From Clostridiales bacterium (GTDB lineage: Bacteria > Bacillota > Clostridia > Oscillospirales > JAAYXM01), in contig JAAYXM010000090.1 of NCBI GenBank assembly GCA_012515925.1, positions 1 through 19,426 of the forward strand: a stretch of 19,426 nucleotides of DNA, in the 5' to 3' direction. The translations under genes and the position numbers were made by a program. Positions 6,359 to 13,946 of this stretch are shown piece after piece; within the stretch, counting starts at the first letter, position 1, and every line of letters begins with the position of its first letter. The notes below the pieces were generated by a model. It did not search any database. It was not told the origin of the DNA and saw only the letters and a program-made list of their open reading frames with translations.

Positions 6359-7972
6359 ATGTCACGGGATTTAAATTCCGCGGACTATGCGTCGGAAACC
6401 TCCATGCCGCAATCCTTTCACCCGTCGGCGCGGGGTTTTACGGCTGATATATTAAGCCTATTGTATGAATCGTTCTTTTATCTGGGCACAAAGCTTCAGC
6501 ATTGTCTGGTCATCTTCGCTACTTTTTTAAGCGCGAGGTTTATCGAGCCGCTTACTATATACTGTATTGCGCTGTTCGGTTTGCTTTCGCGCGTATTCGG
6601 CGATTTATTTCATACTATTATGTGCTTTTCGCACTATGTTCACGTTTCGGCCTCGCGCGTCAAGGCGAGCCGCGTTACGATGTCGCTTGTTATTACCTCT
6701 CTTACCGTAGTAGTTATATCTTCCTCGTTTTACAGCCTGGGGCTTGAGATAATAGTGGGCGGCAAGTCAATCGGGTTTGTCGACAGCCGCGCGGACTATA
6801 ACGAAAACCGGATGCTGGTTGAGCAGCGAGTCAGTGAGATTCTTGAACGCCCGTATACAATCAATCAGGATGTCCGGTTTAAACTGAAAATCGCGCCGCG
6901 TGAAAAGCTTTTAACCGCCAACGAGCTCAGAAACATGTTTTACTCCCAGGTCACTGAGATGTGCGAGCTTTTTGTGCTGACGGTCGACGGCGAAATCGTC
7001 GGCGCAAGCCGGGACAGTCAATCCCTTCAGAATATCCTTGATACACTTCTCGGCGTCAATCAGGCCGGAAATATCAAATCCGAATTCATGCGAAAAGTCG
7101 CCATCGAGAAAAAATACGTTGACGCGTCTTATCTGCGTTCACCCGATGAGATAATGAGCAAGCTGACCTCAAGCATTCGTGAGGAATGCTGTCACACGAT
7201 AGCTCCGGGCGAAACGCTTGACCAGATAGCCCGGGACAACGGCATCACAAAGGCTGATTTAATCGCTTTAAACCCCGGCATTAATCCCAACCGTCTGGTG
7301 GCCGGAAAGCGTGTTGTTACAAGCAGGAAGCTCGCGTTTCTTCCCGTAAAAAAGATAGTGCGCATGGAAAAGAACGAGCAAATTCCGTTTGAAACCAAAA
7401 ATGTCGATTCCGCAGCGCTGTATAAGGGCAAGACCCAGGTTCAGGTCGCGGGCGTCGCGGGGCAGGCCAAGCATGTCATCGACGTCGAATATCTGGATAA
7501 TCAGGAAATCAGCCGGAAAACCGTCAGCTACACGGTTTTGAAACAGCCGGTTACCAAGGTTCTTCTTGTTGGTACAAAAACGCCGCCGCGCACAGTTGCT
7601 ACGGGAACTTTCCGCCGCCCTGTCTCGGGAGGATATGTTTCGTCGAGCTACGGTTACCGCGGCCGTGAATTCCATACCGGTGTCGACATAGCGGTGGCTC
7701 GCGGCAGCAAGGTCGTCGCGGCCGACGGAGGCACGGTTTCATTCGCGGGCTGGAAGGGCAATTACGGTAAGCTTGTTATTATTAATCACGGCAACGGCAT
7801 GCAGACCTATTACGCTCACAACTCTTCGCTGCTCGTCAAAGCCGGACAGAAGGTTGCCAAGGGCGAGCAGATAGCAAAGGTCGGCAGTACCGGCCGAAGC
7901 TCGGGTCCGCATTGCCATTTCGAGGTCCGCGTTAACGGCAGACACGTAAACCCCTGGCGATATATTAAATAA
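6359..7972 (+). CDS. Membrane-anchored LysM-G5-M23 peptidoglycan endopeptidase
   Basis: 537 aa, ATG preceded by AGGTGAT. Residues 1-40 are hydrophilic. Hydrophobic stretches lie at about 46-60 and 64-90, and a clear transmembrane helix at about 108-128 anchors the protein. Outside follow a juxtamembrane region (130-275), a LysM repeat (about 279-321, HTIAPGETLDQIARDNGIT...LNPGIN), a G5 domain (about 327-405) and an M23 peptidase domain (about 418-535). The zinc and catalytic residues are complete: H439-x3-D443, H487 in YYAHNS, and H518-C-H520. M23 enzymes cut peptide cross-links of peptidoglycan; LysM and G5 bind cell wall glycans. Likely roles are wall growth, division or spore development. 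It is monocistronic, between its own promoter and two terminators. Confidence 0.93.
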   Translation: MSRDLNSADYASETSMPQSFHPSARGFTADILSLLYESFFYLGTKLQHCLVIFATFLSARFIEPLTIYCIALFGLLSRVFGDLFHTIMCFSHYVHVSASRVKASRVTMSLVITSLTVVVISSSFYSLGLEIIVGGKSIGFVDSRADYNENRMLVEQRVSEILERPYTINQDVRFKLKIAPREKLLTANELRNMFYSQVTEMCELFVLTVDGEIVGASRDSQSLQNILDTLLGVNQAGNIKSEFMRKVAIEKKYVDASYLRSPDEIMSKLTSSIREECCHTIAPGETLDQIARDNGITKADLIALNPGINPNRLVAGKRVVTSRKLAFLPVKKIVRMEKNEQIPFETKNVDSAALYKGKTQVQVAGVAGQAKHVIDVEYLDNQEISRKTVSYTVLKQPVTKVLLVGTKTPPRTVATGTFRRPVSGGYVSSSYGYRGREFHTGVDIAVARGSKVVAADGGTVSFAGWKGNYGKLVIINHGNGMQTYYAHNSSLLVKAGQKVAKGEQIAKVGSTGRSSGPHCHFEVRVNGRHVNPWRYIK

Positions 7973-7984
7973 AAAATAGAAGCC

Positions 7985-8020
7985 GCACCCCTACGCTGTT
8001 GCGCGGGGGTGCATTTTTTT
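7985..8020 (+). terminator. Terminator 1 after the M23 gene
   Basis: Stem GCACCCC (7985-7991) / GGGGTGC (8006-8012), with additional CGC/GCG pairing in the loop, then A and seven T (8014-8020). It lies 13 bases past the stop codon. Confidence 0.85.
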
Positions 8021-8040
8021 ATGTCTTTATCTGAGATGGT

Positions 8041-8074
8041 GTTCCCCGCGCTGCGCGCGGGGAACTCGTTTTTT
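8041..8074 (+). terminator. Terminator 2 after the M23 gene
   Basis: Perfect 11-bp stem GTTCCCCGCGC (8041-8051) / GCGCGGGGAAC (8055-8065), loop TGC, then TCG and six T (8069-8074). The T run is on the plus-strand side. It stands 3 bases before the stop of the convergent hydrogenase gene, so it is a second barrier against antisense read-through into that gene. Confidence 0.75.
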
Positions 8075-8076
8075 AT

Positions 8077-9303
8077 CTATTCAAAATGTCGTGTGAATAT
8101 TTCGCTGTCGCCGAGCAGGCTTTCGACGGTGTCAAAGCCGAGCCGGTTTAGGATTTTAATAACATACGGGTTGTCAATCGGTGATTCGAACACGGCCTTG
8201 TCGCCGTAAACATTGACGTTTTCCGTACCCTTTTCGGTATCTATTACGGCCTTAGGTCCGCCGACACATCCGCCGACGCAGCCCATGCCCTCAAAAAAGT
8301 TCGCGTTTGTTTCACCGCGAAGCAGCCTGTCAAGCATATTCCTGCACGCTTTTACGCCGTCCGCGCATTCCGTCCTGACGGATATCTTCCGGTCCGGCGA
8401 AATGCGGGAAACCGCCGTTTTGACGGCCTCGCTGACGCCGCCCGTGCGCGCGTAAATCCTTCCCGCCCTCGAGGAGTGCTCCCTGTCCTCCTCGTCGAAA
8501 TCCTCCGGGTTGATTTGCATTATATCGAATATATCCTTCATCTCCCGGAATGTCAGGACATAATCCACGGCGCCCTTCAGGTCGCTCTCTCGCGCCTCGG
8601 CCTTCTTCGCTATGCACGGGCCGATAAACACTGTGACCGCGTCCGGGTACAGCGTTTTTATCGCGCGGCCGCACGCAATCATCGGCGAAACCGAGCCGGG
8701 GACATGCGGCATAAGCTTATTGTAAACCTTTCTTATCATGGCTATCCACAGCGGACAACAGCAGCTTGTAAGCTGGAAGTCGGAATCCTTCAATATGTTC
8801 GCGTCAAACTCGAGCGCCTCTTTAAGCGTCAGAATATCCGCAAACAGCGCGACCTCTATCATTCCCTTAAAGCCCGCCTTAAAAAACGCGCTGCGTAGCC
8901 TGCCGGGCGTCACCTCGGGGCTGTACTGCCCTAAAAACGCCGGGGCAATCATAGCGTAGACAAGCCTTCCCTCGCGGATCGCGTTTAATATAGGCACCGC
9001 CTGGCGGTTGTCCGTCAGGTTGTTTTCCGGACAGTTATCGACGCATTCCCCGCAGCCGACGCACTTTTCATCGTCGAATTCCATGCCCGGCCGTATCGCG
9101 CCGTATTGGCAGGACGCCTCGCATTCACGCTGCTTTTCCGGCGGGCACGGACAGGGTTTAAGCCGCCATATGACCGTATGCTGTTCGGGGTAAAGCAGGC
9201 AGTCAAGCTGGTATTTGTCAAGCTTGTCATAAGCCTTCAGCTTTGAAGGGTCTTTTTTTACGGCTTCGGACACAACCTCGTTATACAGCTCTTTGAAAGT
9301 CAT
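8077..9303 (-). CDS. Monomeric [FeFe]-hydrogenase family protein
   Basis: 408 aa from the ATG at 9303 (AGGGGAA five bases upstream; an in-frame GTG seven codons earlier overlaps that site). Residues 50-95 hold two iron-sulfur motifs: an unusual one, C51-x-C53-x7-C61-x3-C65, and a standard CxxCxxCxxxC at 81/84/87/91. The C-terminal H-cluster domain carries L1 TSCCCPLW (C181-C183), L2 PCIAKKAE (C230, K233, E236) and L3 EGMGCVGGC (C342, C346), so all ligands for the H-cluster are present. L1 has three consecutive Cys instead of two, and L2 has Gly in place of the usual Met before PC. The family interconverts protons and H2, but sensory members exist, and the catalytic role here is inferred. hydE/F/G maturases are not in the window. 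A ferredoxin lies directly upstream. Confidence 0.9.
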   Translation of the reverse strand: MTFKELYNEVVSEAVKKDPSKLKAYDKLDKYQLDCLLYPEQHTVIWRLKPCPCPPEKQRECEASCQYGAIRPGMEFDDEKCVGCGECVDNCPENNLTDNRQAVPILNAIREGRLVYAMIAPAFLGQYSPEVTPGRLRSAFFKAGFKGMIEVALFADILTLKEALEFDANILKDSDFQLTSCCCPLWIAMIRKVYNKLMPHVPGSVSPMIACGRAIKTLYPDAVTVFIGPCIAKKAEARESDLKGAVDYVLTFREMKDIFDIMQINPEDFDEEDREHSSRAGRIYARTGGVSEAVKTAVSRISPDRKISVRTECADGVKACRNMLDRLLRGETNANFFEGMGCVGGCVGGPKAVIDTEKGTENVNVYGDKAVFESPIDNPYVIKILNRLGFDTVESLLGDSEIFTRHFE

Positions 9304-9315
9304 GTTTCTTCCCCT

Positions 9316-9358
9316 AAAAACCACGCGGCCAAGCTTTTATGCCCGGCCGCGTTTTTTT
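9316..9358 (-). terminator. Hairpin between the ferredoxin and hydrogenase genes
   Basis: Stem CGCGGCC (9324-9330) / GGCCGCG (9345-9351). On the plus strand it is followed directly by seven T (9352-9358). On the minus strand, the direction of the genes, it is followed by TGG and five T (9320-9316). It starts six bases past the ferredoxin stop, and the hydrogenase ribosome binding site comes right after the T run. It probably terminates part of the ferredoxin transcript or protects its 3' end. Confidence 0.6.
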
Positions 9359-9545
9359 ACTCAACCGTTATGACCGACGTCGGACAGCTTTCCTGCGCCT
9401 CGATAGCCGCGTCTTCGGCCTCTTCGGGCACCTCGTCCACATACACCTCCGCCAGATCGTCATCGCCCATGCGGAATACCTCGGGACAAACGCTCGTACA
9501 TAGTCCGCAGGAAATACACCCGTCTCGATCGATTTTAGCAACCAT
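9357..9545 (-). CDS. Single-cluster [4Fe-4S] ferredoxin
   Basis: 62 aa. Cys10-x2-Cys13-x2-Cys16 and Cys54 in SCP bind one [4Fe-4S] cluster, the monocluster bacterial ferredoxin pattern (DGCISCGLC...SCPTSVI). The acidic middle is typical. An extra Cys20 is present; in thermophilic relatives that position forms a disulfide with a second Cys, which is absent here. It is a low-potential electron carrier in the cytoplasm, and its position 53 bases upstream of the hydrogenase suggests it may serve that enzyme (inference). AAAGGAG lies nine bases before the ATG. Confidence 0.93.
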   Translation of the reverse strand: MVAKIDRDGCISCGLCTSVCPEVFRMGDDDLAEVYVDEVPEEAEDAAIEAQESCPTSVITVE

Positions 9546-9606
9546 TGTTGTAAACTCCTTTCAATAGCTTTATATATTATGAGGATAGGACACGGGGGAC
9601 CGTGCT

Positions 9607-9939
9607 TTATTCGCCCGGGAACACAACAACCAAAAGCATCTTCATCCGCTCCGCCGCGTAGACCGCGTGCGGAACGCCGGCGGGCATTACTATCGACTCG
9701 TCCTTTGAAAGGTCATAGACCTTATCCGCGATAGTGATTCTCGCTTTGCCGTCCAGCACGGAAACAAGCGCGTCGCCGTCCGATGAATGGGCGCTGATTT
9801 CCTCGTCCTTTTCAAACGCGAACAGCGTAATGCTCACTGATTTATTCTGTACAAGGGTTTTGCTCGCAATCTGCCCGTCCTGATATCCCACGAGCTCACC
9901 AAGGCTAAGGACCTCTGACTTAAGAATATTTTTTAACAT
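9607..9939 (-). CDS. Small cupin domain protein
   Basis: 110 aa, a single conserved beta-barrel cupin. The second cupin block, PAGVPHAVYA, is clear and keeps its His. The first block (AHSSDGDALVSVLDG) keeps only one His of the usual HxH...E metal set. The same HxxxxDALV form occurs in related clostridial small cupins, so this may be a family trait with altered or absent metal binding. It is 61 bases upstream of the ferredoxin on the same strand, possibly cotranscribed. GGGGGAG and GGTGAT precede the ATG. Specific function unknown. Confidence 0.85.
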   Translation of the reverse strand: MLKNILKSEVLSLGELVGYQDGQIASKTLVQNKSVSITLFAFEKDEEISAHSSDGDALVSVLDGKARITIADKVYDLSKDESIVMPAGVPHAVYAAERMKMLLVVVFPGE

Positions 9940-10109
9940 TGTATCACCGCTCCCCCTTGATTTTCACATATTATATTATGTGTTTACAGGTTTATAATAC
10001 ACCCCGATAAATACGGGGGTTTAAGGAGTTAAACCTTTCTTTTTTTCGTTAAGTTTACCATAAGGCCGATATATAGTCAACATTGATTATGAGCTTTGAG
10101 TTTATATAT
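9940..10109. other. Intergenic region with two short dyads
   Basis: This region upstream of the cupin must hold its promoter, but I could not find a convincing -35/-10 pair on the minus strand. Two weak dyads are visible: CACATA (9965-9970) / TATGTG (9977-9982), and CCCCG (10002-10006) / CGGGG (10014-10018). Either could be an operator or a leader hairpin of the cupin transcript. Confidence 0.3.
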
Positions 10110-10179
10110 TTCTCTCCCCTCTGCGGGGGAGAGAAGCTTCTCTCTTTAAGCCGCTTCCCCGTCAGGGCAGGCGGCTTAA
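10110..10179 (-). terminator. Nested hairpins at the 3' end of the cobO transcript
   Basis: In transcript order there are three structures: a 9-bp stem TTAAGCCGC/GCGGCTTAA (10179-10171 with 10154-10146) that includes the cobO stop codon; a 16-base palindrome around AAGCTT (10129-10144); and a 10-bp stem TTCTCTCCCC/GGGGAGAGAA (10110-10119 with 10126-10135). The last two share bases and exclude one another. No U run follows, so it is not a standard rho-independent terminator; processing or 3'-end protection is equally possible. Confidence 0.5.
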
Positions 10180-10691
10180 TACTCTATCCCGCGGCGCGCG
10201 GGCGTGTTTTTATCGAACGGATGCTTAATCTTTTTTATCTTTGAAACGTAATCCGCCTTTTCTACAATAAATTCCGGCGCTCTCCCGCCCGTCAGAACAA
10301 GCTCGGTGTCCCGCGGCAGCGCGTCAAGCAGCTTGAGAATATCGTGTTTTGAGATGATTTTAAACTCATATGCCCACAATAGCTCGTCCAACACCGCTAT
10401 GGAGTATTCCCCGCTTTCTATATGCCTTGCCGCATCAACAAAAAGCTCCCTCTGGTTTTGTATAACGGCGGATTTCTCTTTTTCGTCAAGCGCTTCGAAA
10501 AATCCCTTAACCGGTTTTGCCGTAAGTCTCGTGATTTTTTCAAGCCGCGGCAGCACGTTTAGCTCGCTTGAATCGTTTGATTTTAAAAACTGGCAGTACA
10601 GCGCCCTGCCTCCCGCGCCGACGGCTCTGATTAAAAGCCCGAGCGCCGCGGTGCTTTTACCCTTGCCGTCGCCTATATATACCTGAATCAT
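10176..10691 (-). CDS. cobO: Cob(I)yrinic acid a,c-diamide adenosyltransferase (CobO/BtuR type)
   Basis: 171 aa. The P-loop near the N-terminus, GDGKGKST (7-14), is the modified Walker A of the CobA/CobO/BtuR family. VLDELLWAYE, ELVLTGGRAPEF and the C-terminal RRGIEY are further family signatures. The enzyme transfers the adenosyl group of ATP to cobalt of corrinoids, giving the coenzyme B12 form, in the cytoplasm. Length is normal for the family. It follows topB after 28 bases on the same strand and has no cobalamin riboswitch or other B12 gene nearby, which suggests salvage rather than a full local pathway. The ribosome binding site is weak (GGGTG). Confidence 0.93.
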   Translation of the reverse strand: MIQVYIGDGKGKSTAALGLLIRAVGAGGRALYCQFLKSNDSSELNVLPRLEKITRLTAKPVKGFFEALDEKEKSAVIQNQRELFVDAARHIESGEYSIAVLDELLWAYEFKIISKHDILKLLDALPRDTELVLTGGRAPEFIVEKADYVSKIKKIKHPFDKNTPARRGIEY

Positions 10692-10719
10692 GCTTTAAGC
10701 ACCCGCTTTACTTAGATTA

Positions 10720-12912
10720 TCAGCCGTCATGCTCCTTAAGCGCTCTTGCCCATGCCTCGGCAAACGCGGTGTTCTCATTCTTTTCGCGTTCCTGCTTTTC
10801 AAGATACCTCTCGACCTCGCGCTTTGACGTGCCGGCGCGGTTTTCGCTCATACGCTTGTTAAAAACATCGAATTTCTCGCGAAACCCGCATTTGCAGATA
10901 TAAATCTTTTTTTCGCCCTCGCCGAAAACCTCAAGCTTCTTATGGCATGTCGGGCACCTCGCGTTGGTAAGATACGAAAGGCTCTGGCGGTAGCCGCATT
11001 CGCGGTCCTCGCAGACCAAGAGCTTTCCCTTTTTGCCGTTTACCTCCAACATAAACTTGTCGCAAACCGGGCAGCGCGTTTTTGTCAGGTTGTCGTGTCT
11101 GTACGCCGCCGAACTCGCTATAACGTCGGAAACGAGCTTCGAAGCGTATTTCTTTATCTCGTCGACAAACTTTTTCGGGTCAGCCGAGCCCTTGCTTATA
11201 GCTAAAAGCTTTTGCTCCCACTGGGCGGTAAGAGCCGGGGATTTCAAATCCCCGGGTACCAGGTCGATTAACTGTATACCCTTGCTCAGGGGCACGATGC
11301 TTTTACCGCGCCGCTCGATATAGCTTGATGTGAAAAGCTTCTCGATAATATCCGCGCGCGTCGCCGGCGTACCTATGCCGCCCGCGGTATCGACTATATC
11401 GCGAAGCTCGGTGTTCTCGATAAACTTTCCCGGGTGCTCCATCGCGGTAAGCAATGTGGCTTCGGTATATCGCGAGGGCGGCGAGGTTTTACCCGTCTTT
11501 ACCTTAAAGTCTTTTACCTCAAGCACCTGCCCGGAGTTTAAAACCGGCAGCGTCTGCTCGCTCTCCTCTAAGTCTTCCTCCTCGTCTTCGATAAACGCGG
11601 TACTGTCATAAACGGCTTTCCAGCCGATGCTTTCCACAATCCTGCCCTTCGCGTAAAAGCCCTCTCCCGCGATATCCGCCTCGACCGTCGTCTGCAAATA
11701 CTCGTAATCCTCGCTCAATACCGCGAGAAATCTCTTGATTACAAGGTCGTAAATCCTGCGTTCATCCGCGTTTAAGACGTTAAGATTCACATTCTCCTCG
11801 GTGGGGATAATCGCGTGGTGGTCGCTCACCTTCGAATCGTCGACAAAACGCTTTGACGCGGTAATGCCCTTTTTATATACAGCCTTCGCGTGCTTCTCAT
11901 ATTCTCCGAGCATAACGCTTGCAACCCGCTCCTTAAGCGTGGGCACTATATCCCGGCTTAAATAGCGCGAATCCGTGCGCGGGTATGTCAGGTATTTATA
12001 CGTCTCGTACAGCCGCTGCATTGTGTTCAGCGTATCCTTCGCGGACATGCCGTATTTGCGGTTCGCGTCACGCTGCAGCTCCGTCAGGTCGTACAGCAGC
12101 GGCGGCGGGGTGCGGCGCTTATCCTTTTTGACCGTGACTATCTTTGCCTTTTCCCCTTTAAGCTTATACGCGAGGGAGTTGGCTCGCTCTTTGTCGAAAA
12201 TCCTCTGCTGACCGGTTTTTTTATCCCTGTATGTCAGCGAAAAGCCCGGCACAAGCGCTTCCACAGTATAAAACTCCTTCGGAACAAAGCTCTCGATTTC
12301 GCGTTCGCGCGCGACTATCATGGCAAGGGTCGGCGTTTGCACGCGCCCCGCCGAAAGCTGCGCGTTATACTTGCATGTGAGCGCGCGGGTTACGTTCAGT
12401 CCGACGTACCAGTCCGCCAGCGCGCGGCATTCCGCGGATTTATACAGGTTTAAATACTCCTCACCCGGCTTAAGCTTCGTAAAGCCTTCGCGTATCGCGC
12501 GGTCGGTCTGGGAGGAAATCCAAAGCCGCGATATCCTGCCGCGGTAACCCGCCTTATTGATTATCCAGCGCGCCACAAGCTCGCCCTCCCGCCCCGCGTC
12601 CGTGGCTATTACAACCTCGCTAATGTCCGGGCTGTCGAGCAGGCTTTTTACGATCTTAAACTGCTTTGCGGTTTCGCGCATTACCACAAGCTTCGTTTTA
12701 TCGGGAAGCATCGGCAGCGTGTCAAGCGCCCATTTCTTGTATTTTACGTCATAGTGCTCCGGGTCCGCGAGCGTTATGAGGTGCCCCAGCGCCCATGTTA
12801 CGATATATTTATCCCCTTTTATCGCGCCCTCGGTTTTTATTTTCGCGCCCAACACTCTCGCTATCTCACGTCCTACCGAGGGTTTTTCCGCGAGCACCAA
12901 TGTTTTTCCCAT
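10720..12912 (-). CDS. topB: DNA topoisomerase III (type IA)
   Basis: 730 aa from ATG 12912 (GGAGG eight bases upstream; a TTG one codon earlier is unlikely). The N-terminal TOPRIM domain carries LAEKPSVGREIA and ATDAGREGE; the central type IA core has SAGRVQTPTL and the active-site Tyr310 in TYPRTDSRYL; GGIGTPATRADIIEKL is further downstream. The C-terminus (about 630-690) has Cys pairs of zinc-ribbon type (CPVC, CEDRECG, CPTC, CKCG), as in Firmicutes TopB forms. It relaxes negative supercoils and decatenates DNA through a 5'-phosphotyrosine link. The region around 470-485 is a strongly acidic insert. It sits in a run of genes with unrelated functions, 15 bases after the phosphopantetheinyl transferase. 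Confidence 0.96.
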   Translation of the reverse strand: MGKTLVLAEKPSVGREIARVLGAKIKTEGAIKGDKYIVTWALGHLITLADPEHYDVKYKKWALDTLPMLPDKTKLVVMRETAKQFKIVKSLLDSPDISEVVIATDAGREGELVARWIINKAGYRGRISRLWISSQTDRAIREGFTKLKPGEEYLNLYKSAECRALADWYVGLNVTRALTCKYNAQLSAGRVQTPTLAMIVAREREIESFVPKEFYTVEALVPGFSLTYRDKKTGQQRIFDKERANSLAYKLKGEKAKIVTVKKDKRRTPPPLLYDLTELQRDANRKYGMSAKDTLNTMQRLYETYKYLTYPRTDSRYLSRDIVPTLKERVASVMLGEYEKHAKAVYKKGITASKRFVDDSKVSDHHAIIPTEENVNLNVLNADERRIYDLVIKRFLAVLSEDYEYLQTTVEADIAGEGFYAKGRIVESIGWKAVYDSTAFIEDEEEDLEESEQTLPVLNSGQVLEVKDFKVKTGKTSPPSRYTEATLLTAMEHPGKFIENTELRDIVDTAGGIGTPATRADIIEKLFTSSYIERRGKSIVPLSKGIQLIDLVPGDLKSPALTAQWEQKLLAISKGSADPKKFVDEIKKYASKLVSDVIASSAAYRHDNLTKTRCPVCDKFMLEVNGKKGKLLVCEDRECGYRQSLSYLTNARCPTCHKKLEVFGEGEKKIYICKCGFREKFDVFNKRMSENRAGTSKREVERYLEKQEREKNENTAFAEAWARALKEHDG

Positions 12913-12927
12913 CAAACGTACCTCCGA

Positions 12928-13575
12928 TTATTTCTTTGTTATATCCGATATCTCTATACTTCGCGGTGTATGAAAAAAAACGCCGTATTCCCCGCGCGCG
13001 CACAGGCTTACGCAATAGCTCCCGTCTACAAGCGCGCTCGTAAAAAAATGGCTTTTTATACACGTCACGTCAACGCTTTTCGGCGGGACGGTAAATCCTA
13101 AGCCTTCCGCCTTAAGATAGGCCTCCTTCATCGTCCAAAGCCTGAAAAAACCGACGTCCCGCGACGCTGCGCGGTTTATCGCGTCAATCTCCGCGCCGCA
13201 AAAGCATTTTTCAATAACCCTGTCGCGCGCATGCTCTATTTTTTCAATATCCACGCCGAGCGGGATATTCCCCAGCGCGCATACGACCATGTCGGCGGAA
13301 TGTGTCAGATTGAAGTGCACTCCGGGATGCGCTTTCAGGTACGGCTTGCCCGCGTCCGTCCTATGTATTTCGAGTGCGCCGGGGGCTATGTTAAGCCTTC
13401 TCGCGAGCAGCGCGCGCAACATAATCTCACCCGCCGCGGTTTGTTTTACGACCTTCTCGTTTCGTATGCCCGCCAGGCGGTTATCCGCGCCCGGCACGAG
13501 GGAGTTATATCTTCTTATAAGCCGATTGGTCTCGGCTTTCGATATATCCGCCATATAAACGTCAATGCGGTTCAC
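12928..13575 (-). CDS. 4'-phosphopantetheinyl transferase, Sfp type
   Basis: 215 aa from GTG 13575, with AAAGGA nine bases upstream. Sfp/Gsp-type motifs are in order: GKPYL...VHFNLTHS (about 76-93), GVDIEKI (107-113, Mg ligands D109 and E111) and FRLWTMKEAYLKAEG (144-158, E151 and K155). The enzyme moves the phosphopantetheine arm of CoA onto a serine of carrier proteins. Sfp-type enzymes often serve NRPS/PKS carriers, but some bacteria use one for acyl carrier protein; no NRPS/PKS gene is in the window, so the partner is unknown. It lies between the NusG-II gene (14 bases) and topB (15 bases). Confidence 0.93.
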   Translation of the reverse strand: MNRIDVYMADISKAETNRLIRRYNSLVPGADNRLAGIRNEKVVKQTAAGEIMLRALLARRLNIAPGALEIHRTDAGKPYLKAHPGVHFNLTHSADMVVCALGNIPLGVDIEKIEHARDRVIEKCFCGAEIDAINRAASRDVGFFRLWTMKEAYLKAEGLGFTVPPKSVDVTCIKSHFFTSALVDGSYCVSLCARGEYGVFFHTPRSIEISDITKK

Positions 13576-13589
13576 TCACCCACGTCCTT

Positions 13590-13946
13590 TTACGATACTA
13601 TTATATCCGCGTCACCCGAATCCCCGTACGGTATTTTTATAATTATCCGGTTCGGGACGCATACTATACTCTGACCGGATTTGGAAATGCCGCCGGTATT
13701 GACGCACACCTTATCGGGACAGCTTGATTTCAGAATCCTGATTTTCCCGTCCTTGACCTGAATCGTCGCCTCATCGAGCGCAAATTCCGTATCCTTATCA
13801 AGCGGGAGCGTGCAGAGTTCCACGCCGTCCTTTGTCACAACCGCGCGGTCTGACGCGCCGCCGCGGAGAAACGGATAAAACCATGTAAACAAGGCGGCGG
13901 CTAGCACGATAAACGCGACAAGATAATCACCTTTTCGCGGTTTCAT
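13590..13946 (-). CDS. NusG domain II-containing membrane-anchored protein
   Basis: 118 aa from ATG 13946 (GGGAGGT six bases upstream); an ORF start 15 codons earlier lacks a site and lies further inside apbE. One N-terminal transmembrane segment (about 8-27) is followed by a small extracytoplasmic beta domain of the NusG-II family, with SCPDKVCVNTGGISKSG and IVCVPNRIIIKI. Despite the name it is not a transcription factor: it lacks the NGN domain and KOW motif. Its start overlaps the end of apbE by 20 bases. This family often accompanies ApbE-type flavin transferases in Clostridia, but the exact role is unknown. Three cysteines cluster in the domain and could form a disulfide. Confidence 0.88.
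   Translation of the reverse strand: MKPRKGDYLVAFIVLAAALFTWFYPFLRGGASDRAVVTKDGVELCTLPLDKDTEFALDEATIQVKDGKIRILKSSCPDKVCVNTGGISKSGQSIVCVPNRIIIKIPYGDSGDADIIVS

Noticed and set aside
10176..10720. Cobalamin riboswitch for cobO
   Set aside because: Only 28 bases separate topB and cobO, too short for a riboswitch, and no B12-box-like sequence was seen.
12754..13101. Plus-strand ORFs of 65-115 codons opposite topB and the phosphopantetheinyl transferase
   Set aside because: They are antisense shadows of well-supported genes and show no ribosome binding site or family motif.
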